DNA of 8,666 nt from the NCBI GenBank assembly GCA_007124075.1, contig SLFV01000185.1:1-8666 (forward strand). Direction: 5' to 3'. The position numbers and the translations under genes are program-made. Shown here one piece after another: positions 1 through 7,534 of this stretch (position 1 is its first letter; every line of letters starts with the position of its first letter). The DNA comes from Roseimaritima sp. Lineage in GTDB: Bacteria; Planctomycetota; Planctomycetia; Pirellulales; Pirellulaceae. Below the pieces are notes generated by a model that was given only the letters and a program-made list of their open reading frames with translations, was not told the origin of the DNA and made no database searches.

Positions 1-2321
1 AGGTACTTGTAGGTCGGTTCGATCGACTGCGAAGCACCGACGATCGTTGAAATCGTGGCCGTCGGTGCGATCGCTAGGCAGTTGCTGTTGCGCATCCCGT
101 GCTGGCGAATCGATTCACGGACAATATTCCAATCCATCTGGCAGGAGCGATCCAGGTCCAACGGTTCGCCGCGTGATTCTTCCAGCAAGCCGATGGAATC
201 GATCGGCAGGATCCCACGGTCCCATTTGGAGCCGTCAAAGCTTTGGTATCGCCCGCGTTCAGCAGCCAGTTTCGACGAAGCCAGGATCGCAAAATAACTG
301 ATCGCTTCCATGCTGCGATCCGCAAAATCCATCGCACCCTCACTGGCGTAGGGCGTACCCAGTTGATGCAGCGCATCTTGAAAGCCCATAACCCCCAAAC
401 CAACCGGTCGATGCTGGGTGTTGGACGTCCTGGCCTCCCGTGTCGGATAGAAATTGATGTCGATCACATTGTCCAGCATCCGCATCGCGGTGGTGACCGT
501 CCGTTCCAATTGCTGCAAGTCAAGCTGGCCATCTTTGACGTGTCTACCCAGATTGACGCTTCCCAGGTTACATACTGCGGTTTCGTCAACGCTAGTGTTG
601 AGCAGGATTTCCGTACATAGGTTACTGCTATGAACCACACCGGTATGGTCTTGGGGCGAGCGGATGTTGGAGGGATCCTTAAACGTGATCCACGGATGCC
701 CGGTTTCGAACAACCGAGTCAGCATCTTTCGCCACAGATCGGTCGCTGGCACGCGGCGGTGCTGACGAAACTTGCCCGCATCGGCCAAACGCTCATAATG
801 TTCGTAGCGTTCAGCAAACGCCTTGCCATACAAGTCATGCAGATCCGGGACTTCGCTGGGGCAGAATAGCGTCCACTGGCCACCATCACGCACACGCTGC
901 ATGAATAGGTCAGGAATCCAGGCCGCCGTGTGCATGTCGTGCGTTCGACGGCGATCGTCTCCCGTATTTTTTCGCAAATCCAGGAATTCCTCAAAGTCCA
1001 AGTGCCACGGTTCCAGGTACGAACAGACCGCCCCCTTTCGCTTGCCACCTTGGTTGACCGCAATCGCCGCGTCGTTGACGATTTTCAAAAACGGGATCAC
1101 ACCTTGGCTTTCCCCGTTGGTCCCCTTGATCCGTGAGCCAATCGCGCGAACGTTAGTCCAGTCGTTACCCAGCCCGCCTGCCCATTTGGACAACTGCGCA
1201 TTATCACCGATGCTTTTGAAAATATGCCCCAGATCGTCTTGCACGGTCGTCAGATAACAACTGCTAAGTTGAGGATGCCGAGTCCCGGAGTTGAACAGCG
1301 TGGGGGTTGCACTGGTGTAGCAGAACGACGACAGCAAATCGTAGAACTCGATCGCGCGATCGGTGCGCGACGCAGCCGATTCGGATGCCGCCAGGCCCAT
1401 CGCAACACGCATCCAAAAATATTGCGGGGTCTCGATCCGTCGCCCTTCCACATGCAGCAAATACCGATCGTAAATGGTCTGAACGCCCAAGTAGCGAAAA
1501 TACCCGTCCCGATCAATTTTCAGCTCATCCGCCAGCCGATTTAAGTCGAAATTCCGCAAATCCTCTGACAGTCGCTGCTGCTGGATACCCTCGATGACGT
1601 AGTGTTCGAACTGATTGCGGTACGTCAAATCAAAATCGTCTCGGATCTGCGAAGTACCCAGAGTTTGACGGTAAATGATCGCCAACTGCAAGGCCGAAGC
1701 CAAGCGATCATAGTCCAGGTCAACTTCAATCCGGCTCCGCGCCGACAGCACCAACGATCGGGCGATGTCACCGGTGGTCATTCCGGTAAACGAACCCTTG
1801 ACCACCTCGTCAATTAATTCGTCAACCGAGATATTGGGCGAATCAGCCTCAGGTAGCGAGATCAAAAAATTACGTAGCCGGCCAATGTCAAAACGGACAA
1901 ACACGCCCGGTTCAATTTCCACCTGAGGAACCACGCTCACCGTGCTTGGTTCGTCGCTGATCGCGGGTTCGGCATGACGCACCGCACGCATCCTTGCATG
2001 CTCCGTCCGGTACAAAATGTAACGGCGCGCGACTTTGAAGTGCTGCCGCTGCATTAAGCCGATTTCAACCACGTCCTGGATCTGTTCGACGTGCAAAGGC
2101 TCGGCTCTGCTGGCATCCGACACCAGGACAACCACCTGTTCGACAATCCCCAGGACGTCTTGATGGATGTCGCTCGATAAAGGCTGGCCGTCCGCCAAAT
2201 TCAGCTCGCAACGAAAAGCTTTCTCGATTGCCTGTTCGATCCTTGATCGATCAAACTCCGCTTCCCTGCCGTCACGCTTACGTACTCGCATTACGCCAGT
2301 TTCATTGACCGTCCAACCCAT
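1..2321 (-). CDS. nrdA: Class I ribonucleoside-diphosphate reductase, large (alpha) subunit, 3' end cut by the window
   Basis: Reduces ribonucleoside diphosphates to deoxyribonucleotides in the cytoplasm, together with a radical-bearing beta subunit not in this window. The frame is open for 773 residues with no stop. An ATP-cone covers about residues 10-112 ([11 protein letters not shown] near the start), the allosteric activity site. A helical stretch at about 125-225 follows ([21 protein letters not shown]), then the catalytic barrel. Active-site residues are all present: Cys355 in QLSSCYL, Asn567-Cys569-Glu571 in SNLCTE, and Cys584 in AVCNLG as redox partner of Cys355. IAPTATIST lies near the cut end. 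The C-terminal radical-transfer tyrosines and tail cysteines would lie outside. The Cys569-Cys584 spacing of 15 matches eukaryotic RNR1 rather than the 23 of E. coli NrdA. The ATG at 2321-2319 is chosen because GGGAG lies 10 nt upstream. An in-frame ATG at 2372 would add 17 residues but has no clear ribosome binding site. Family assignment is very secure. Confidence 0.96.
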   Translation of the reverse strand, partial: MGWTVNETGVMRVRKRDGREAEFDRSRIEQAIEKAFRCELNLADGQPLSSDIHQDVLGIVEQVVVLVSDASRAEPLHVEQIQDVVEIGLMQRQHFKVARRYILYRTEHARMRAVRHAEPAISDEPSTVSVVPQVEIEPGVFVRFDIGRLRNFLISLPEADSPNISVDELIDEVVKGSFTGMTTGDIARSLVLSARSRIEVDLDYDRLASALQLAIIYRQTLGTSQIRDDFDLTYRNQFEHYVIEGIQQQRLSEDLRNFDLNRLADELKIDRDGYFRYLGVQTIYDRYLLHVEGRRIETPQYFWMRVAMGLAASESAASRTDRAIEFYDLLSSFCYTSATPTLFNSGTRHPQLSSCYLTTVQDDLGHIFKSIGDNAQLSKWAGGLGNDWTNVRAIGSRIKGTNGESQGVIPFLKIVNDAAIAVNQGGKRKGAVCSYLEPWHLDFEEFLDLRKNTGDDRRRTHDMHTAAWIPDLFMQRVRDGGQWTLFCPSEVPDLHDLYGKAFAERYEHYERLADAGKFRQHRRVPATDLWRKMLTRLFETGHPWITFKDPSNIRSPQDHTGVVHSSNLCTEILLNTSVDETAVCNLGSVNLGRHVKDGQLDLQQLERTVTTAMRMLDNVIDINFYPTREARTSNTQHRPVGLGVMGFQDALHQLGTPYASEGAMDFADRSMEAISYFAILASSKLAAERGRYQSFDGSKWDRGILPIDSIGLLEESRGEPLDLDRSCQMDWNIVRESIRQHGMRNSNCLAIAPTATISTIVGASQSIEPTYKY

Positions 2322-2754
2322 GTCACTTTTACTCCCATGCAAACAAAACGATCTGATTAAACTGTTCACCATCGCGGCAGATTTACGAGACACCAAGGCT
2401 TCGGCAAACTCCAATCGCGTTCCGCCACTCCCGGACGACCACGATCGTCAGCCATCGACTCGCAGAGAAGAATGTTTGCGGCGTTGCCCCCAAGGTTCTC
2501 CCGAGACATCGCAGCCAAGCACCCCATGACCTGCAGTCGATAGGTCAAAGGTACGTGTTGTTGCTCGACGCCCATGTCCCCCTCCCCCGAATATATCCAT
2601 GCCCGGTCGCAAGACGCCGCTGGGTTGCAACACGTCATAGCGAAGCCCGCAAATATCAAACTCCCTTAACACCTGGACCCACTAGGCAAAGTGGGACGGC
2701 AGCAGGGCCGAAAAACACCTCGGTTTGAACCGCGATTCCCAACGAAAAAGCTGG

Positions 2755-2870
2755 CAAAGCTAATATTATTGCGGTCACAATGCACAAGGAAAATGCTCAA
2801 ATCCCGCGCCAAAACGGCTCAAATTTCAAACATTTTTTCCACAATAATTTTCCGCTGCCAGAGGTACCGT
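2755..2870 (-). promoter_or_regulatory. Candidate control region for nrdA: AT-rich patch with repeated motifs
   Basis: This patch is visibly richer in A and T than the flanking DNA. It holds GCTCAAAT twice in the same orientation, at 2795-2802 and 2817-2824, exactly 22 bp (two helical turns) apart. It also holds CACAAT twice, at 2776-2781 and 2840-2845. The second reads CACAATA, which fits the left half of the NrdR box (consensus about ACACWATATATWGTGT), but the right half does not match. The minus strand reads ATTGTGACCGCAAT here, an imperfect 14-bp palindrome. A weak minus-strand promoter, TTGTGC, 16 nt, TATTAG, overlaps it. If transcription of nrdA starts here, the untranslated leader would exceed 400 nt. 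This is a suggestion from motifs only. Confidence 0.25.
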
Positions 2871-3471
2871 CGGACTGCCGGTCATCCTATCGGTCGACCC
2901 CCGACTGTCAACTGTTTTTGCTAGCGACCCTCGCCGTTCGCGGTTGGTAGGAAACGATATTCCCACGCTTTTTGTTCGATAATCGACCAGAAGATTTTTT
3001 TGCATTCGCTGCGAAAGTGAGCTTTGGGGATGGCGACACCGGACAGCAGTTCACGCCGTGGCACTCAATTGGAAAGAAAACGCAGCAAGGACTTCTCTCC
3101 GGCACCGCCGACGCTAAGACGATGCCTTCCCAAATGGACCGCGTCGCGGACGTCGCATGACGGTTCTTTGTCGGTTTTCACCGAGAAAGCGAGTGGCACG
3201 TCGTGTCCCACCGCCCAGCAAGCGTCAGGTCGAAATCACCGTTTTGCGGTCTGCGCCTTTTTTAACGACGGAATCCAAGCCCGACTGACCATTTTTAGTG
3301 GGAACCGATTGTAGGGGATTCCTCAGTCACTACAATTGACGGTGGAGGCAACGGACAAACCCTATCCTTTGGGGATCCACCCGTTTAATTTCTGTGTGAT
3401 TTGGCGTGGTGTTTGCGTTTAAATCGCTATGCTGGTGAATGCCGGCCATGCTTTGGGGGGGATTGAACGTG

Positions 3472-3502
3472 CGGGTTACCTTCGGGTTACCTTCGGTTAA
3501 AC
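3472..3502 (+). repeat. 11-bp tandem repeat, two full copies and a decayed third
   Basis: CGGGTTACCTT occurs at 3472-3482 and again immediately at 3483-3493. CGGTTAAAC at 3494-3502 resembles the beginning of a third copy. A period of 11 bp puts each copy on about the same face of the helix, the arrangement used by dimeric or cooperative transcription factors. The repeat lies roughly 315-345 bp upstream of the response regulator start. The repeat is directly visible; a regulatory role is inferred. Confidence 0.4.
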
Positions 3503-3815
3503 GTTGTTCGCCGGGAATGCGTGCCGTGGGTGTATAGTTTTAGGCCCCCGTTCGGCTGGCTGGCTTCGGGTAGCGGGTGGGCGTGCGGAATCGGACGGTC
3601 ATCACTATGATAGCGGGTTTGGTGCCGCTGGCAGTGGCACCAAGTTCATTCGCTCGCCCCTCAAACGTGGGAAATGGTTGCAAAGTGAGAATCGGCTCCC
3701 TCGATGGATTTTGTTTGGCTGTGGGTTGTTTCGGGCAAGTGAGGCCACTGTTCATGTTGTCCCAAGTCGCTTCGATGGTGGCTTGATTCAAGTTTTTTCA
3801 AAAGGTGAGATTTAA

Positions 3816-4448
3816 ATGTCCATTCGTCTCTTAATAATTGATGATCACGAAGTCGTAAGGCTGGGGTTGAAACAGGCGTTCGAGGGGTCGGAGATTGAAG
3901 TATGCGGGGAGGGGGAATCCTCAGCCGAGGCATTGAAGAAAGTCAATGAGCTAAAACCGGATGTGGTTCTCCTGGATATCAGGATGGAAGGGGGCGACGG
4001 TTTAGATGCGTTAGGGCGGATCAAACTGGACCACCCTGACCTGCCGATTTTGCTCTTTTCCGCATACGACAATCCGACCTACATGGCGCGGGCGTATGCC
4101 TGGGGCGCGGCAGGCTATTTGGTCAAGAATGTGTCTCGAGAGACGTTGCTTGAGAGCGTCAAGTCAGTCGCAGAAGGAGAGTTGATTTGGGGCCGAGATA
4201 AAAATCGGCGGGTTTCCTTCCACCTTTCCAACAAGCGAATGCCCGGCGATATCGAAGTTCCCCTGACACAGCGTGAAGGGGAGGTATTAACGCAGATGGC
4301 GCACGGTTTGACGAACAAGGAAATCGCAAAAGCCCTGGGAATCAGCTACGAAACGGTAAAGGAACACGTCCAGCATATTTTGCGTAAAATTGGGGTCAGC
4401 GATCGTACACAGGCAGCAGTTTGGGCTGTCCGTAAGAATCTGGTCTAG
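3816..4448 (+). CDS. NarL/FixJ-family two-component response regulator (receiver domain plus LuxR-type HTH)
   Basis: A 210-residue cytoplasmic transcription regulator expected to be phosphorylated by a sensor kinase that is not in this window. The receiver domain spans about residues 3-120. It has the acidic pair Asp9-Asp10 in IIDDHE, phospho-acceptor Asp54 in VVLLDIRM, the switch Ser82 in LLFSAYD, and conserved Lys104 in YLVKNVS. A short linker at about 122-147 leads to a LuxR/GerE-type helix-turn-helix at about 148-210: LTQREGEVL, then GLTNKEIAKALGIS, then the recognition helix SYETVKEHVQHILRKIGVS. Length and layout are normal for the family. The ATG is supported by AAAGGTGAG about 6-9 nt upstream. 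The partner kinase is not visible, so this is an orphan regulator here. Its nearest downstream target by position is the dehydrogenase gene. The family call is secure; the signal and target genes are unknown. Confidence 0.95.
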   Translation: MSIRLLIIDDHEVVRLGLKQAFEGSEIEVCGEGESSAEALKKVNELKPDVVLLDIRMEGGDGLDALGRIKLDHPDLPILLFSAYDNPTYMARAYAWGAAGYLVKNVSRETLLESVKSVAEGELIWGRDKNRRVSFHLSNKRMPGDIEVPLTQREGEVLTQMAHGLTNKEIAKALGISYETVKEHVQHILRKIGVSDRTQAAVWAVRKNLV

Positions 4449-4484
4449 CACGCAAGCGTTCATGGTTCTCCGCCCGTCGTGTTG

Positions 4485-4548
4485 CAGCGGGGGTGAAGTT
4501 CCCCCGTTCGAACTTGGTAGCTAAGCAAGTAGATCAACGGGGGATGTT
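4485..4548 (+). promoter_or_regulatory. Leader with two competing hairpins over the dehydrogenase start
   Basis: The segment CCCCCGTT at 4501-4508 can pair upstream with AGCGGGGG at 4486-4493 (8 bp, one G-T pair, 7-nt loop TGAAGTT). Alternatively it can pair downstream: TCCCCCGTT at 4500-4508 is a perfect 9-bp complement of AACGGGGGA at 4536-4544 (27-nt loop). The downstream partner contains the purine-rich stretch just before the GTG start at 4549, so the second fold would hide the ribosome binding site and the first would expose it. No T-run follows the first hairpin, so it is not a standard intrinsic terminator. The pairings are exact in the sequence; a switching role is inferred. Confidence 0.4.
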
Positions 4549-5469
4549 GTGGATGTAGAACAGCAACGGATTCAAGATGATCTTCGCGGGATCCTGCAGG
4601 GAGACATCTTGTGCGATCCGTTGACGTGCCAACTGTACGCAAGCGATGCCAGCGTCTACCAACTGCGACCGCTGGGTGTTGTTCGTCCGCGAACGGCGGC
4701 CGATGTAGCCACCTGCGTACGTTATGCCAACGAACATCATCTCTCACTTCACGCTCGCGGGGCGGGCAGCGGCGTGTCGGGGGAATCGCTCGGTCGCGGC
4801 TTAGTCATTGATTTTTCGCGTTACATGCGCCGCCTGCAGGTGCTTCAACAAGGGTCCAGCGTACGCGTCCAGCCTGGTGTTGTGCTGGCGAATTTGAATC
4901 GCCAGCTTCGCGGTTATCGTCGCGTCTATGGTCCCGATCCGGCGACGCGGAGCGTCACCACGATGGGCAGTGTTCTGTCGGTGGATGCATCGGGCAGCCA
5001 TTATCTTCGCTACGGTTCGGCGCGAGAGACCGTGGTTTCGTTGCAAGCGGTAACCAGCGGTGGGGAAATCGTGGAGGTTTCGCGGCATGGCGTCGAGGAG
5101 CCTGGGATCCCCGGTCGTTGGGCCGCAGGCATGCGGCACATTTTGGACCGCAACGCTGCGGCGATCGAACAACTGGTTGCATCGGGACGGATCTTGCGGG
5201 GTGGGTACCGCGTTGACGATTGTCTTGCAGGCGCGCAAATCGACTTGGCAAAATTTCTGTGTGGCACCGAGGGTACGCTGGCGTTGTTCACGGAGGCCAC
5301 CCTGCGGACAGAACCGATGCCGGGACATCGCGGTGTGGCGTTGCTTTTTTTCTCACGACTGGAACTGGCGGCACGGGGAGCGATCGCGGCGGTTAGGCAG
5401 GGGGTTGTTGCGTGCGATCTGATGGATCGTCGGTTACTGGAGATCGCGAGAGAGACCGAATCGCAGTAA
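4549..5469 (+). CDS. FAD-linked oxidase, N-terminal FAD-binding part (truncated by the in-frame stop)
   Basis: This 306-residue product carries the flavin-binding half of a 2-hydroxyacid (glycolate, D-lactate or D-2-hydroxyglutarate-like) dehydrogenase. The FAD-binding-4 (PCMH/VAO) domain spans about residues 35-175. It begins with VVRPRTAADVATCVRYA, then the pyrophosphate loop ARGAGSGVSGESLG (69-82), GPDPATRSVTTMGS (128-141), and ASGSHYLRYGS. GTEGTLALFTEATLR (239-253) opens the FAD-oxidase C-terminal domain, which is cut off at residue 306. The GTG start at 4549 is the first start codon after an in-frame stop at 4522, preceded by CGGGGGA. Alone it lacks the substrate-side histidine motif and the electron-transfer clusters, so it is unlikely to be active without the downstream part. 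The family is certain; the substrate is unknown. Confidence 0.85.
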   Translation: MDVEQQRIQDDLRGILQGDILCDPLTCQLYASDASVYQLRPLGVVRPRTAADVATCVRYANEHHLSLHARGAGSGVSGESLGRGLVIDFSRYMRRLQVLQQGSSVRVQPGVVLANLNRQLRGYRRVYGPDPATRSVTTMGSVLSVDASGSHYLRYGSARETVVSLQAVTSGGEIVEVSRHGVEEPGIPGRWAAGMRHILDRNAAAIEQLVASGRILRGGYRVDDCLAGAQIDLAKFLCGTEGTLALFTEATLRTEPMPGHRGVALLFFSRLELAARGAIAAVRQGVVACDLMDRRLLEIARETESQ

Positions 5470-5499
5470 GAAGAACTGATTCCGCGTCAGGCGGAAGCG

Positions 5500-7518
5500 A
5501 TGCTGCTGGTCGAATTGCAGGGGGATACGATGTATGAACTGCGTGATCGGCTGGCAGTTCTGGTGGATGAAATTCGCGATCAACTAGGGTTGGCGTTTGC
5601 TGCGCTGACGACCGTTCAGCGTCGCCAACGCGATATGTTTTGGCGTTTGTCCCGGCGTGTGATCCCTCGCGTCTATCAACTGAAGGGGAATGCGCGCGCG
5701 TTGCCGTTTGTGGAGGATTTTCGAGTTCCGTTGCAAGCGTTGCCAGCGGTGCTCAGTGAGATTCAAGCGGCGTTGCAAGCGGAGCAGATCACTGCGTTTG
5801 TCTTCGCGCATGCCGGGCACGGGCAACTGCACGTGCGACCGTTTTTAGATCTGGCGGATGAGTCAGCACGCCGACGATTGCGTGGTCTTTCCGAACGGAT
5901 CAGCGATACGGTCTGGCGGCATGAAGGTACCGTCTCCGCGGAACACGCATCGGGGCTCAGTCGCTCCTGGCTGTTGCCGCGCCAGTACGGCGAGGTGTGG
6001 CGAGCCATGCCCGAAGTAAAGCGCTTGTTTGACCCCAGTAATCGCTTTAATCCAGGGAAGATTACCGGCGCTAGCCTACAAACTGCGGACGAAAATTTAC
6101 GCTTGGTCACGCCGCAAATTGATATTTTGGGGAATCCCGGCACGACCCCCAAGGCTGCCGAACCGCAGCAGGAGTATCAAGAAGATGAAGCCGAACCTGG
6201 ACGCTGGCAGTTGACGGTTTTGCAAAACTGGCAGCCTGATTCGTCGATTGATCGCGCCGTCCGACAGTGCAACGGTTGCGGACGCTGTCGCACGACTGCA
6301 CCGGAGCAACGCCAGTGTCCGGTCTTTCGCGTGTTGCCCACGGAGGAAGCGACGCCGCGGTCGAAAGCAAACCTTTTGCGCGGAATTATCACGGGTGAGT
6401 TATCACCGGAGACCTTGCAGGGAGACCGCGCAAAAGCGGTCGCTGATCTTTGCTTTCATTGTCACCAATGTCGGTTGGAGTGTCCCGCAGCGGTCGACAT
6501 CCCTAAGATTGCCAGTGAAATCAAGGGGCAACACGTTCAGGTAAATGGCCTGCCGGTGTCGGAGATGTTGGTCTGCCGGTTTGATGCTTGGGCCCCTCTA
6601 TTGTCACGTTTCCCATGGCTGACAAACCAAGTCCTCACGGGGCGATTCTCGCGTTGGCTATTGGAACGGTTTCTAGGCATCAGTGGTGCCCGTCGCTTGC
6701 CGCTGATCACCGGTAATACGTTTATGCGGTATGCGGCCCGTCGACGTTTGACACGTCCTTTGCGTCAATCGGGTCGGAAAGTCGTGTACTTCACCGATTA
6801 TTTCGCAAACTACCATGATCCCGCGATCGGCCGCGCGTTAGTGGAAGTGCTGTTGCAAAATCGCGTCGGAGTGTACGTTCCGCTGAAGCAGTTGTACAGC
6901 GGGATGTCACAAATATCGCACGGGGATTTGAAAACCGCCAAAAAATTGGCGGTGAACAATGTGCGTTTGCTGGCTGACGCGGTACGGCAGGGCTATCAGA
7001 TTGTTGCAACCGAACCCGCTGCGGCTCTGTGTCTGAAGCACGAATATCTGAACTTGCTGGACGACGAAGATGCACGCTTGGTTGCGGAGAACACTCACGA
7101 AGCATGTCGGTATTTGTGGGACATGCACCGACGCAACGAATTAACTTTGGATTTTCGCCCCGTCCCCACCACGGTTGCTTACCACCAACCCTGCCATGTG
7201 CGCGCGATCGACGACGGAAACCCTGGCCCTTTACTGATGGATTTGATCCCGGGACTGACGGTCCACGCGATTGACGCGGGTTGCAGTGGGATGGCGGGAA
7301 CGTGGGGAATGCAAAAAAAGAATTACCGCAATAGCTTGCGAATCGGCTGGCCAATGATCTCCGCTCTGCGCGACCTTTCGGCCCCGCTGGCAGCCAGCGA
7401 ATGTGCGGCGTGTCGGATGCAAATTGAGCACGGCGTCGATAGCGCGGTGGTCCATCCGCTGAAACTGTTAGCGTATGCGTATGGTCGGATGCCGGAAGTT
7501 GGCAATTTGTTTATGTAA
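5500..7518 (+). CDS. FAD-oxidase C-terminal domain plus Fe-S (GlcF/GlpC-like) part of the interrupted dehydrogenase
   Basis: These 672 residues start 30 nt after the stop, in the same frame, at an ATG preceded by GGCGGAAGCG, a possible reinitiation site. Residues 1-190 finish the FAD-oxidase C-terminal domain, with HAGHGQLH at 104-111 and FDPSNRFNPGKI near 177-188. After a charged linker come two [4Fe-4S] motifs: C257-x2-C260-x2-C263-x9-C273-P, and C318-x2-C321-x2-C324-x3-C328-P. Residues about 427-660 are the twin cysteine-rich modules of GlcF, GlpC and heterodisulfide-reductase type proteins, which pass electrons towards the quinone pool. The second module keeps PCH (565), AGCSGMAG (595) and ECAAC (635/638). 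The first has no cysteine where family members often have one (YSGMS at 466-470). The family's usual EHGxG reads EHASG (148-152). The true product was probably one chain with the preceding fragment. Confidence 0.85.
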   Translation: MLLVELQGDTMYELRDRLAVLVDEIRDQLGLAFAALTTVQRRQRDMFWRLSRRVIPRVYQLKGNARALPFVEDFRVPLQALPAVLSEIQAALQAEQITAFVFAHAGHGQLHVRPFLDLADESARRRLRGLSERISDTVWRHEGTVSAEHASGLSRSWLLPRQYGEVWRAMPEVKRLFDPSNRFNPGKITGASLQTADENLRLVTPQIDILGNPGTTPKAAEPQQEYQEDEAEPGRWQLTVLQNWQPDSSIDRAVRQCNGCGRCRTTAPEQRQCPVFRVLPTEEATPRSKANLLRGIITGELSPETLQGDRAKAVADLCFHCHQCRLECPAAVDIPKIASEIKGQHVQVNGLPVSEMLVCRFDAWAPLLSRFPWLTNQVLTGRFSRWLLERFLGISGARRLPLITGNTFMRYAARRRLTRPLRQSGRKVVYFTDYFANYHDPAIGRALVEVLLQNRVGVYVPLKQLYSGMSQISHGDLKTAKKLAVNNVRLLADAVRQGYQIVATEPAAALCLKHEYLNLLDDEDARLVAENTHEACRYLWDMHRRNELTLDFRPVPTTVAYHQPCHVRAIDDGNPGPLLMDLIPGLTVHAIDAGCSGMAGTWGMQKKNYRNSLRIGWPMISALRDLSAPLAASECAACRMQIEHGVDSAVVHPLKLLAYAYGRMPEVGNLFM

Positions 7519-7534
7519 TCGCGGGGAGGCAACG

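Larger units (their letters stand above)
2322..3815. other. Gene-poor divergent spacer between nrdA and the response regulator gene
   Basis: About 1.5 kb separates the start of the minus-strand reductase from the start of the plus-strand regulator. Several open frames of 60-105 codons exist on both strands. None has a recognisable motif, most overlap each other, and most use weak starts. I see no tRNA, rRNA or CRISPR structure. The stretch contains an AT-rich patch with repeated short motifs (about 2755-2870) and an 11-bp tandem repeat (3472-3493), described separately. The remainder looks non-coding. A small RNA or a short unrecognised gene cannot be excluded by eye. Confidence 0.6.
4549..7518 (+). 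pseudogene. FAD- and Fe-S-binding oxidoreductase gene (GlcD-GlcF fusion type) broken by one in-frame TAA
   Basis: Codons from 4549 to 7518 form one frame of 990 codons including the final TAA. That is the usual size of fused FAD-linked oxidase plus iron-sulfur dehydrogenases such as YdiJ (about 1000 residues). Codon 307 (5467-5469) is TAA. Reading resumes in the same frame with EELIPRQAEAMLLVEL, which continues the FAD-oxidase C-terminal domain without any gap. A single base change in a TAT or TAC (Tyr) codon is the simplest explanation. No frameshift or second stop is seen in the following 2 kb, so the lesion is either very recent, a sequencing error, or tolerated by readthrough or by expression as two chains. 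The two parts are described as separate entries. Confidence 0.75.

Noticed and set aside
823..1257. Plus-strand open frame of 144 codons opposite nrdA
   Set aside because: It is antisense to the reductase frame that contains the active-site residues.
2448..2672. Minus-strand open frame of 74 codons, overlapped by another at 2366-2659
   Set aside because: The two overlap in different frames, neither has a recognisable motif or a good ribosome binding site, and both lie just upstream of nrdA where a leader is expected.
2721..2732. CGGTTTGAACCG, which on the minus strand reads like a tRNA T-arm followed by a T-run
   Set aside because: The stem and 7-nt loop do not fit a T-arm, and no acceptor, D or anticodon arms are nearby. 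As a terminator the stem of 4-5 bp is too weak.
3236..3265. Short hairpin ACCG-loop-CGGT followed by a run of six T
   Set aside because: A 4-bp stem separated from the T-run by several bases, with no gene upstream to terminate.
3504..3815. Plus-strand open frame of 103 codons ending at the regulator start
   Set aside because: It begins with TTG, its composition is not protein-like, it overlaps open frames on the other strand, and its stop falls in the regulator's ribosome-binding spacer by chance.
4486..4506. GC-rich hairpin after the response regulator as an intrinsic terminator
   Set aside because: No T-tract follows (TTCGAACTTGG), so it is treated as part of a possible leader switch instead.
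6791..7354. Minus-strand open frame of 187 codons inside the dehydrogenase, with a similar one of 175 codons at 4801-5328
   Set aside because: Both lie antisense to a frame with clear family motifs. They are shadows of coding DNA with no motifs of their own.
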